Below are positions 22,176 to 31,868 of a stretch of 64,000 bases of DNA, piece by piece. Both the position numbers and the translations under genes were made by a program. Origin of the DNA: Clarkia xantiana subsp. parviflora (taxonomy: Eukaryota > Streptophyta > Magnoliopsida > Myrtales > Onagraceae); contig JAPTYO010000014.1 of assembly GCA_036873135.1 (NCBI GenBank), forward strand, positions 22,900,952 to 22,964,951. Reading direction: 5' to 3'. Every line of letters begins with the position of its first letter. Position 1 is the first letter of the stretch. The notes beneath the pieces are model-generated. The model was not told the origin of the DNA. It did not search any database and saw nothing but the letters and a program-made list of their open reading frames with translations.

Positions 22176-24520
22176 ATGAGTAAGTCCGTCACCCCTTTAT
22201 CGCAGACTCCCTTTTCTTCCGATATAGAGGATGGTTTGGATGTCAGCCCGGCTTTACCGGCAGATAGTGTTTTGGATACCGACGGGGGTGTAGCTAGCGG
22301 GGTATCTCCTGTTGGAGAGACTGAGGCATCGGTTCGGTATCATACCAACCGCCTGGATAGATCATTGTTCACTTTGTATGCTAGTGCTTCGGGACTTGAT
22401 GCTTGTACCGAGGCTTTTTACCCCTTTGAGGTACTTCCTGATAGTAGTCTAGGGGATGCTACTCCTCCGCCCGCGGATTTATCTGTCGTGTACACATCAC
22501 ACGTTAGGGAGGGTTTGCGGTTTCCGTACTGCTCCGACTTGGTTGATCTTTGTAGTGGTTATGGAATTTCCCCTTTAGATCTTACACCCAACGGGATTCG
22601 AGTATGGACTTGCTTCAGAGTGTTGCTTCACCAGCAGTCCTGGTGTTACTCTCGCACTCTCTTTCGCTGTTTTTACCAGCTTAGGAGTTCAGACTAGGCG
22701 GGCTTGTGTGGCGTGAGAGTTCGTTGGCCGAACTTACAGGGCGACGGTTTTGAAGGACTTGGACTTGGAGAAGCCAAGTGGGATCCCAGCTATCGATTGG
22801 TTGCTACTGCGGATCGGTCCGCCGATCACTGGAAGCATCATTATTTCTTTGTTCATGATGCGGGGACGACTTGGGATGTTGAGTATATTCAGAAGTTTGA
22901 TCCTGCACCTACTTTTCGGGAGCTTTCCCTGTCGGATAGAGAAGTGATAAAACGGATATACCGTTGTCAACAATCGCGCAGCTTCACTTGCTCACTGCGT
23001 GCGTCTGATCAGGAATTGATCGATGCAGGGATCCATGTGCTCCCTTCTGCAGTTTCGGTATGTTTGGTCACTTTTGTAACTTTTCCCGTGTTGCACTGTA
23101 GGTTGGTTTGACGGAAAAAGCTCGTCTTTGCAGACGGCGGCCGCTCGTAAGATTGCTTCTAGCGGGAGGATCGTTCCCCCCTTGCTTCCGGAGTATCAGC
23201 GACTTCTGGACGCGGCGTAGGTAGATAGCTTCCTGAAGGGGCAATCTTTTATTTTCTTGATCGGGTTGTAACTTTTTCGTTACTTGCAGGTCGTACGGCG
23301 CTTGTTACTGACCGTGTTGTTGCTGCACTTGACTCTTCCAAACGGTCCACCACTGGGGCGCGTTCTTCGAGCGGTTCGAAGCGTCCGAAGACTACTGTGA
23401 CCGTTCCAACTCCTTCCTGTCATAAAGGGAAGGGAGTTGGTGGTAGTGAGGATGTGTTGGCTGCCCCTCGCTCGAAGGAGCGGTCCGAGGTGGAGCGTTC
23501 TCCTCTTTCTGGTATAAGCTGGACATTTTATTCTATACCCTTATATGCTTTATACTTGGTTTTTGCATAATGCTGCTTGTTTTACATGTAGCGTTACCCC
23601 CGCTTGGACGTGCAGATTTGCTTCGTCCTTTGGATGGAGATATTTCAGATGACAGGTGGATGCCATACGTGGCGGGAGGTGTTACTTTTTCCAAGGACTC
23701 CCAGATGAGCACGCCTGAAGTCGGCGTGCGTGTTCTTCGTCGCTCCATTCCCCCTGGAGATCGAGTTGTCCGGCCCTCGGGCGACGAAGAGGCGCGGGCA
23801 TTTGTTGAGAGGTCACTGTCTGGATTTGCTCCAGTGAGTATCTCTTTATTTTATTTTGCTATGTTCATTGCCCCCGAATATATATGTTTATTGTGTCCCT
23901 ACTCTCAGGTTGTTTCCGATATGGTGCATATGGCCTCTTTCGTGCTAGAGCTTGTTCAGGAGAACCGTGCCATTGCTGACAGAGCTGTCGCTTTGTCCAA
24001 AGAGCTTGAGGAGGCCAAGGATGAAGTGCGTCGTCTTGCCTTGAAGAAAACGGACTTTGATGCTCGTTATGAGGCTGATCATGCCAGTGTTATTCAGCTT
24101 GAATCTGAGAATGCCGCCATTGAGAAGGTGATTTCAGATAACGTAGGCAAGCACAAGGTTGCCTGCCGGAAAGTTTGTGAGGTAGAGATGAAGGCTGGCA
24201 TTGAAGAAGGACTTAGCACGTTCACTTCGACTCCTGGATTTGATGGCGCAGTTACTACTGCTGCTAGAGCGAAGGCCACTCCTATGCTCAGCGAGTTTGC
24301 TGAGGATTTTATTCGTAGAGTGAGTGTTCTTGCTCCTGGCTTTCCTTTTGAAAGGTTGGGGCCATATGCGGAGTCTGCTGTTAGGCAAGTTACCGAGCTT
24401 CGTCGCTTAGATGCTGCAACATCTGATTTTGCGTTTTTGTTTGGAGAAGATGGTGGTGACACTAGCGTGCAACATTTGCCTGTTCCACCCAGCCCTGTCA
24501 GGGATGGTGGACTTCTTTGA
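22176..24520 (+). pseudogene. Antisense accessory gene of the Tat-like element, with nonsense codons
   Basis: Plant transposon protein of the type annotated 'putative gypsy type transposon' (Transposase_28-like), function unknown. Exons inferred from signals and from the copy at 37 kb: 22176-23057, about 23134-23220, 23290-23511, 23592-23833, 23909-24520. The joining of exons 2 and 3 is uncertain. The N-terminal domain (exon 1, ~294 codons) contains FYPFEVLP, LDLTPNGIRVWTCFRV and WDVEYIQKFDP. The middle is Ser/Lys-rich and basic. The last exon has a coiled coil (LELVQENRAIADRA, ALSKELEEAKDEVRRL). Against the other copy it has two stops: TAG at 22695-22697 and TAG at 23218-23220. It runs opposite to gag. 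Confidence 0.75.
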
Positions 24521-25423
24521 TTTGTGTCATCTTTTTGACTTGTTGAACTCATATGTGAGCCAGTTTGCCTCCCAGCTTCTATGTTTTTAGAAACTTGTTG
24601 GAGTTGTTGTTTGTGACTTGTTCGTTTTGAACTTCGTCGCATGGACCTGTTTTATACACAGCAGTTTGCATGATAACTTGTTAGTAATATTTCAAACCAT
24701 TATCACTTACTGTGTTTGCTGAATGTGGATGACTAGTAGTGTAGACATAGTCCCCGCAGGCGTGACTGATAGCCACCTCCTGATTGATAAGTTGAAAAGT
24801 TCTCCTGATTGTTTGCATGATGCATTATGCATATTGCCTTTCTTTCCTGAATAGCTTGCCGCTATATGTGTTGCGACCTGTCAAGTATTTTTGCGTATAG
24901 CAATATATCTCAACAAGTAGTGTGTTTGAAGGGTGTTATCTTGGCTAAGCAAGATAGTAGTTTATACCGTCTCTTAGTTCCACTCTAAGGCGACGTTGTA
25001 CAAGACCCGACTTGTAAATTTTACGAGTTTTAAACAGGGTGCGCACCTGCCAGCGTGTATCAACCCGCGTTGGGGAAGCATACGTCAAAACTGTTTAGTT
25101 TTTGAAGAAGCATTTTGCGAACCTTAAAAGGGGTGTTGGTAAAATATTTGGGGAAAATATTTTGACATTGGTTGTGGTACATCCCAAAAATCGTGTTGAT
25201 AAAATTTTTGGAAAGGAGTTTAGTACATAAAACATTTTACAAGGTGTTTTGACAAAATATTTGGTAAAGATGTTTGTGATACATGATTCCTGCGTCCAGG
25301 GATCATGTAGCACTTTTGAGAGTATGAATTGTGATGCATGTTTTCTGCGTCCAGGAATCACACATCACGGCTTTGAAAGTCTGTTAGTACGGAATTGTCG
25401 TCTAGTAAGAGGACTTCCGTTAT
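24521..25423. other. Internal non-coding region of the Tat-like element
   Basis: Follows the accessory gene; no open frame of note. It contains a repeated 'attcctgcgtccagg.atca' phrase at about 25280 and 25350. Shared almost base for base with 39675-40740 of the second copy. Confidence 0.5.
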
Positions 25424-25880
25424 AGAGAGTGAACCCTACACAGGGTATACACACTTAGAGTGAATCCTAAACAGGATATACACATTTTAGAGTGAATCCT
25501 AAACAGGATATACACTTAGAGTGAATCCTAAACAGGATATACTTAGAGTGCATCCTAAACAGGATATACACATTTAGAGTGAATCCTAAACAGGATATAT
25601 ACTTTTAGAGTGAATCCTAAACAGGATATACACTTAGAGTGAATCCTAAACAGGATATACACATAGAGTGAATCCTAAAAAGGATATACACTTAGAGTGA
25701 ATCCTAAACAGGATATACACATTTTTGAGTGAATCCTAAACAGGATATACACTTAGAGTGAATCCTAAACAGGATATACACATAGAGTGAATCCTAAAAA
25801 GGATATACTTAGAGTGCATCCTAAACAGGATATACACATTTAGAGTGAATCCTAAACAGGATATACACAATTAGAGTGAG
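25424..25880. repeat. Minisatellite of about 27-31 bp units, roughly 16 copies
   Basis: Units read 'agagtgaatcctaaacagga' plus 'tatacac' with variable AT tails, so the period is irregular. Within each unit TCCT...AGGA forms a small palindrome. The same array, with other copy numbers and order, is in the second element at 40747-41135. Confidence 0.93.
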
Positions 25881-26835
25881 GTAGTTGTCTAAACAGAGAA
25901 CTTCCGTCACTTGAGGGGTGATCAGCCCCGTATGCCCATCCTGTTCTAAATCCAGGGGATGGCTATGGACATGAGGATTTGCTTCTAACCAGAGATGTCA
26001 CAGCATGCCATTAAGATAAGTAAACATGGGGCTTGTCTTTTAGAAAAGAGGATACCTCAACATGTTATTTTGATGATAGGCCTTGGCGTTATTCCAAGGT
26101 ATTTTATGTAGTTGACGCCCCGAATGGCCGTCATATTAATAATAGGTCTTGGTGTCAATCCGAGACATTGCTTGTAGTTGACGCCCTTCTAGAGATAGAC
26201 GCATATGCTATGAATGGAGAAATAACCTCCTTGTTGAAGTAGATAATAGATATGTTGGTGTTATATACCATAAACCCCTCCTTGCACACAATGCTTAGCT
26301 TGTATTGTTGGAGTAGATTTTTGTGCATAGGTTACTACTTGGCATCATTCCTGAGTAGTAATCGGTGTGTAACATGTGCCTACGAGTAGAGTTGCTTTTG
26401 TTAGATAGACGCGATTTTTATAAGTTCGCAAAAGTATGAAGTCATGAAATTTTCTTTTTAGTCATGTATATAATAAATGAAGTAAAGGAATTTGATACGA
26501 GGATTCCTTGTTTGCGTAGGAAACTTCCCTGTTTTTGATTCCATGATGACGCCTTGATGTAGTCGTTAATATGAGTAGGTTGTTGTTGATAAGCGTTGTC
26601 ATAACGCGTAATAGATTTTACTTGCACATGGCATAGTTTCTTGGATTATTGAAGTAGATAATATGCGCGTAGTTTTGTTGCTCCGCGTTTAATCCAAAAA
26701 ACAGCGTGCAAGAGATAAGTATGTACCTACAAACGTAGATTGGTTTTATTAGATACTTGCGCGTATTTACATTGATTATACTAGAAAGTAGAGATGCGTA
26801 AAGTAATCTAGAAGAGAGTTGTTTCTCCCGTTTCG
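25881..26835. other. Internal non-coding region of the Tat-like element
   Basis: No supported gene. It has paired phrases such as 'cttggcgttattccaagg' and 'cttggtgtcaatccgaga' at about 26085 and 26148. The left two-thirds are present in the second copy, which breaks off near the position equivalent to 26783. Confidence 0.5.
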
Positions 26836-29800
26836 TCATGGCTGGTTTGATGACGATGTCGCGTAGTTGGATGCAACAAATCGCCTCAGTGCACCTAGCG
26901 TGATGCATTCTTCGATTTCCCGGTTTAATGGTGGACACATGTTTGTGTTGTGCCCCCAAGTTTTATGGTACTTGCACCATTCTTTGATGTCGTTGCCCAA
27001 GAAAGCTGTCTCCGGGGCAAGTGGACTTGGGAGCTTATTTTCCAGCAGGTTGACAAAAATGTCTTCGGCCACTGTGTTTAGCGGTGTGAAGATGTTGTTG
27101 ATATCCAAGCGTGCGTCTTCCTGGTTGTTCGTTTCTGCCCGAACACCTTTGTCCCAACTGAGGGGTGTACCCCACCTCAGTTCTTGCTCGCAAAAGACTG
27201 CTGTCTCAAGCTTTTCCTTTAGATCCGCCATGGTTTTTGTGGTTCGGCATCCATGAGTTCGTCCAAAGAGAAGGAAAGATTTGGCGTTCATATTTGCATA
27301 GAACACGCTTATCACTTCTTCTTTTGTTGCTTTCGCGGTTGAGGCGTTGGAGGCGAATTTGATGAAGTATTCCAAGATTGGCTCGTCTTCTCCCTGCTGA
27401 ACGAGCCAAATCTGTTGCCATGGTGATAACTGGATGCTCTCTTGCGGTTTCCACATTGTAATGGCTTGTTCCATTGGTTGCTTCTTTCTTTCGTCAACCA
27501 CTTTCTGCCTCTTGAAGGAGTTTACCATGGCCACATGGTATTGGTGCTTTGCTCTCAAGGCATTAACGTAACAACGCCTTGCGGTTATTTGATCGCCCAG
27601 CACTTCTCCAATCCCATGCTCTGTCGGGAACTTCAACTTTTGGTGGACGGTGGAAGGCACGATCACATAGGGATTGATCGTTGTTCGTCCCAAGATTCCG
27701 TTGTAGGCTCCGAGGGATTCTACAACTACAAAAGTGACGTTGATATGTAATGCTTTCCATCCCTGGCCAAGGACGACCGGAAGTGTAATTGTGCCCAATG
27801 GTTGTGTAGCTGCTCCTGCGAAGCTAACTAATGAGAAGGTACCCGGGGACAAGTCCCTGACAGACTTCCCTAGTTGCTCCAGAACTCTGATATGTAGAAT
27901 GTCAGCAGAACTTCCACCATCCACCAGAATTCTTTTTACATCGTACCCGTCAATGTCCATGGTAATGACTAAAGCATCATCGTGGGGATAAACGATATGC
28001 TTCAAGTCTTCCCTGGAGAATTGGATGACTGCATCTTCTTGCTCGGGCTGCTTGCGCTTTCCGTATTTTGGCAGTGTTGCTGCTTGGGATGCATAAACGT
28101 CCCGGGCATTGGATATGTGTCCTCCGGCGGCAGGCCCTCCATGTATGACATTGATTACTCCTCGCTTGGCTGGCGGAGGGTTGTCATGGGCTTTCTCTTT
28201 CCCTTTGTTTGATCTTTTTGACGACTCTGGCTGAGTCTTTTTTGAGGGGCTGTTGCCTTGGTCCACAAATTGCTTTAACTCGCCCTTGAGGACGAAGTTA
28301 TTGACTCGGAAGCGAAGACTGACGCAGCTGTCGGTTTCATGGCCGAAGACTTCGTGGTTTTCACACCACTTGTCTTTGTCTTTTCCCAGTGGGCCTTTCC
28401 GGAAATTGTTTGGCTCCCTCCACATATTTGCGTTTTTCATTTCTCTCAAAATCACCGACAGCGGGGCGTTCAGAGGGATGCAATCGGTGAGATTTACTTC
28501 TTTAGGCTTCTGCAAATCCCCTTGGAAAGGTCTTTTTGGCTGAGGTTGCCAATGTTTTCCTTGGCTGCCTGGGTGTGGCTTTGGTTGGTATTGTTTTGGA
28601 GTGTCTTTCGCCTTAGCTGCGGCAATTTTTTCTTTATTCTGGCTTCTGAATCTCTCCAGGTCTATATACTCCTTGACTCTCGCGGCCAGTTCTTCCATGG
28701 ATTCCGCCGGACGCTTGGCCATCTTTTCTGCTAAGGCATTGCCTCTTCGGCCAAGGTTTCGGATGAATGCCCGAACAATTTCTCCTTCGGTCAGGTTTCC
28801 CTGAATGTCAGAAATGTTCTGATTGAAGCGGACGTAATAGTCGGCAAGGGATTCTTCGTTCTGCTGTTGGACGTCGTCCAGAGCGTTTGCACCTTTCAAC
28901 AGTGTGCGCTCACCCATGTATCGCCGAATGAATTTGGCCTTTAGGTCTGCCCATGAAGTAATGCTTCCGCAAGGCAGTGAGAAGAACCAGTGTGCGGCGG
29001 TCCCGGCAAGAGTTTGTGAAAACGTCATTGCAAAGTGGTGCGGGTTCCTTGTTCTGCCTAGCAGAGAGGCCTCGTGCTTTTGCACATGTTCAATTGGGTC
29101 TCCTTTTCCCCGGTAGGGGTCTCCTCCGATTCGGTATAGTGCGTCTGGGACGCGACTATTTACCAAGTGCTCAGCAAACGGATGTGACGCCCTTTCTTCA
29201 AGAGCGTGCATACCCTTCATTTTTGCCTCCCTCATTTTCTTCTCCACCAGCTCTTCTAACATTTCGGCGGTAAATCCCTTTACCGGTTCAGCATAACCTG
29301 TTGAAGGTTTGTGCTGACCATTGTCGCGGTAGATGTCAGATTGATCCCTGCTTGTGGCCTGATAGGGATCGTCTCTCATTGGTTGCTGTGGGTGGTAGAA
29401 TGGGGGCTGCCTTTCGTTCCTCCATTGTTGAGCTCCTTGGAAAGGAGTATATGACCGTGCAGGTTCATATCTTGCGTGTTGGTTTCCTCCCTGGAAAGGG
29501 TTGCCATAGAGAGTGGTGTCTTGCGACGTCTCCCTTGCTGGCGCAGCATACTATTGGTTGACTGGAGGTGGCTGAGCTGTGTATCCTTGGTTTTTGAGAG
29601 ATTCGCGGAATGCGAGTAGCTCTTCTATCGCGGCCATCATTGCTGGAGTGACGGTGGGCATCGGGTTTGCCCCCGCTCTTTGCTCGCCCTGCGGCATTTC
29701 TGTCTGGGATTCATCTTCGTGCCCTTGTGGTTCGAAACCGGGTGGATGCGCGTGATGCTTGTCCCCTGGCTCTCTGTACTGTGCGTTGGGCACAGTGTCC

Positions 29801-29970
29801 GTCGGTATGGATGAGGCTACGGAAGTAGCCCTTGGGATGTGGGAGGGTCCCGACTGGCTCCCAGCTGGAGCTTGGCATCCTGCTCTTTTGTTCGCCGGGG
29901 ACTTCCTGGGACGCCCGGGTCTTTTTTTCCGGTTTTTCACCTCTTCGGGAGGGTTGTGATCACTTGCCAT
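26836..29970 (-). pseudogene. Gag-protease of the Tat-like element with a second gag-like module
   Basis: About 1,044 codons from the ATG at 29970 to TGA at 26836-26838, broken by one in-frame TAG at 29551-29553 (codon 140). Basic N-terminus (NRKKRPGRPRKSP). A retrotransposon gag domain lies at about codons 265-440 (PIEHVQKHEASL, ESLADYYVRF, MAKRPAESMEELAARV). A Cys/His motif WCENHEVFGHETDSC is at ~533. A retropepsin-like aspartic protease has the active site LVDGGSSADIL at ~682 and later GILGRTTINP. Where reverse transcriptase would be expected, the frame continues into a second gag-like piece (EPILEYFIKFASNA, TMADLKEKLETAV) and a second Cys/His motif WCKYHKTWGHNTNMC at ~996, then stops. Whether the TAG is read through is unknown. 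Confidence 0.85.
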
Positions 29971-29998
29971 GGTTTCTGTAGCTTTTTGTTCGAATCGT

Positions 29999-30012
29999 GC
30001 AGACGGCGCCAA
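29999..30012 (-). other. Tat-like primer binding site
   Basis: Directly inside the right (5') LTR the minus strand reads TTGGCGCCGTCTGC. The TGGCGCC start fits a tRNA ending GGCGCCA. The exact tRNA is not clear: the first bases agree with tRNA-Asp, the following ones do not. Confidence 0.6.
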
Positions 30013-30701
30013 TGTTGCGTCCGGGACGACTGAGGTCACGAGGACGTGTCTGAGGTTGTGCGGGTTATGACCCTTCCGTCGGAGGTTGTGACCCGGCAAG
30101 GTTGTGACCCGGCGATTCTGCGTCTCGAGCGTCGGATCCTGCGCAAAGGACCAATGCTAGCACGGAGAGGGGGGTGGTGCTAGCGGAGCCCTCTCCGATG
30201 CCTAAGTTACTATAGTGGCAAAAGGGTAATTTCTAGAGAGAGAGAGTTCTAGAGAGAAGTCAGAGCTCAAAATACCAAAGTTGGGCAAATGAGAGAGTGA
30301 GTGAAAATGGGTGGCCAAGGCCTCCTATTTATAGGCTTCCTTGAGACCGGACCCGGTTTTAGAGCGGTTTGACGACGGTTCAAGGAAACAAACGGGAACC
30401 GTCATCCACATTGGTAATGCATGAACTTGACTTCTCTACACGTAACGGCGATTGCGGACACGGTAATCGCGGATACGACAATCGCGCAATACCCGTGGCG
30501 GAACCCGGACCTCGTCGAAATTGGGCAATTCGGCGAGGTCCGGATTGCACCGCAATCCGGATGTCCGGTCCGGTCACGCGTAAATGCGTTTCCGGACCGT
30601 TTTGACCCTTGGGAGACGTTTTTTGAGATGAGATGTAATTTTTGACGTGTTTGCAAGGCCCGAAGCGTAAATACGAACCCGAATTGGACATTTATCCATC
30701 A
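30013..30701 (-). repeat. Tat-like 5' LTR (689 bp)
   Basis: Same start and end as the left LTR, but without the 47 extra bases near 30549. In minus orientation this is the promoter-bearing LTR that would drive gag. Confidence 0.93.
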
Positions 30702-30706
30702 CTTGG

Positions 30707-31607
30707 CGTTGAAGTTCTCCAGACGGCTGACGGTGTGTTTATTTCGCAAGCCAAATACATCCGCGAGCTCCTTGATCGTACTGGCATGGATGGTGCCAAA
30801 GAAGTGGCATCTCCTATGGCCACCAAACCGCTTCTTACCCTTGATGATGGTTCCGCTTCTACCAATGCGACGTTCTATCGACAGGTGATTGGTGCCTTGC
30901 AGTATCTATCTTTCACTAGGCCGGACATTTGCTACACGGTTAACAAACTTTCCCAGTTCATGCATCGTCCGACTGAACTACATTTGACTGCCGTTAAGCG
31001 TTTGCTTCGCTATCTTAAGGGTACCATCCATCATGGGCTTCTCTTTCACGCACGGGATACCTTGCATCTCCGTGTGTTCTCTGACGCGGACTGGGCGCCT
31101 GCCTCCGAAAATTACTCGTCTACCACTGCCTATATTGCTTATCTCGGCAAAAGTGTTGTTTCCTGGAGCTCTCATCGTCAGCGTTCGGTCTCCCGATCCT
31201 CCACCGAATCTGAGTATTATGCTCTTGCGGATGCTGCCGCTGAATCTATCTGGCTTCAATCTCTCCTTCGAGAACTTGACGCCGTTCTCCCTCGTCCTCC
31301 CTCTCTTTTCTGCGACAACGTTGGTGCTACTCAACTAAGCGCTAATCCGGTCTTTCACTCTCGGATGAAGCACATTGCTGTCGCCTATCACTTTGTTCGC
31401 CATCATGTGCAACGTGGTCTCGTTCGGGTCTTTAACATCTCTACTTTGGATCAACCAGCTGATGCGCTCACTAAGCCTCTTGGCAGGGGGCGTTTCCTTG
31501 AACTTCGTGACAAGATCGGACTTCTCGATGGTTCGTCCGTCTTAAGGGGGCGTATAAGGGATAACACTATTAAGGAAACCAATAAAGATAGAATTTATTT
31601 GTTATAG
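30707..31607 (+). pseudogene. Copia reverse transcriptase C-terminus and RNase H
   Basis: Continues the copia frame after the gypsy insertion. Reverse transcriptase end: VFISQAKYIRELL, YRQVIGALQYLSFTRPDI, FMHRPTELHLTAVKRLLRYL. RNase H catalytic positions are seen in VFSDADWA, SSTESEYYALADAAAE and FCDN, with the usual copia ending KHIAVAYHFVR...ADALTKPL. Skipping 11,344 bp (gypsy element plus one CTTGG) restores the same phase. The stop lies within the 3' LTR. Confidence 0.92.
31544..31552 (+). other. Copia polypurine tract
   Basis: AAGGGGGCG directly precedes the 3' LTR, in the expected place for plus-strand priming. Confidence 0.75.
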
Positions 31608-31761
31608 ATTTAGTTATCTTGTAATATTGTATTTACCTAATATTTAGGGTTTGCTATCTTTAGAGAACACTACCTATTAGGGTTTACTTCTTGTATATAT
31701 ATGTTGTAACGTCACTTGTGTTATTCAAGTAATATAATTCTACATTCAATATAGCTCTTTA
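31553..31761 (+). repeat. Copia 3' LTR
   Basis: Differs from the 5' LTR by one substitution (AATTTATTT for AATTTCTTT) and a one-base insertion near its end. Followed by the GCCCT duplication. Confidence 0.95.
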
Positions 31762-31868
31762 GCCCTAACCTGGCCAGGCCTAGATTTGTAATTCTTTTTT
31801 TTTATGTGGCTTATATTGGTATTTGGTTGTTTATTTGGGTTTATTTTGGTCAAAAAATCCTAATTCTA

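Larger units (their letters stand above)
19363..30701 (-). mobile_element. Non-autonomous Tat-like Ty3/gypsy retrotransposon, reverse orientation
   Basis: TG...CA LTRs (19363-20098 and 30013-30701) are flanked by CTTGG duplications (19358-19362 and 30702-30706). Orientation is minus: gag-protease reads on the minus strand, the primer site adjoins the right LTR and a purine tract adjoins the left LTR. Between gag and the 3' (left) LTR lies a spliced accessory gene in antisense, plus two minisatellites. I found no reverse transcriptase, RNase H or integrase in any frame, so it depends on relatives. An antisense extra gene is a known trait of the Tat lineage; the lineage call is inference from that and from the gag/protease type. 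Confidence 0.88.
15354..31761 (+). mobile_element. Ty1/copia LTR retrotransposon with two nested insertions
   Basis: 5-bp duplications GCCCT lie at 15349-15353 and 31762-31766. LTRs are 208 and 209 bp with two or three differences. The primer site is complementary to initiator tRNA-Met. The order gag, protease, integrase, reverse transcriptase, RNase H is the copia order. It is interrupted by a hAT-type MITE (17978-18451) and by a Tat-like gypsy element (19363-30701). The ends are TA...TA, not TG...CA. Two further small lesions, a frameshift and an in-frame stop, make the copy non-functional. Confidence 0.95.
14694..31859. mobile_element. Outer foldback MITE (Mutator-like), split by a copia insertion
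   Basis: 14694-15353 and 31767-31859 are the two parts of one inverted-repeat element of about 750 bp. The terminal arms (TTGGCCAAAATAGACCCAAAT at the left and its near complement ending at 31859) are inverted, and the interior is itself a palindrome around 15,165 with 'ggtgaaccctag...ctagggttcacc'. The flanks TAAATTCTA (14685-14693) and CTAATTCTA (31860-31868) match at 7 of 9 positions, so the duplication is only probable. The copia element sits between GCCCT repeats inside the right half. Confidence 0.72.

Noticed and set aside
27165..29273. Plus-strand frames of 65-131 codons opposite the gag-protease gene
   Set aside because: Shadows of the minus-strand coding frame, without domain content.
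29985..30012. Possible tRNA 3' half ('gttcgaatcgtgcagacggcgcca' resembles a T arm and acceptor)
   Set aside because: No matching 5' half is present; the part next to the LTR is better explained as the retrotransposon primer site.
31033..31338. Alternative frame of 101 codons in the copia RNase H region
   Set aside because: Overlaps the well-supported RNase H frame and has no recognisable features.
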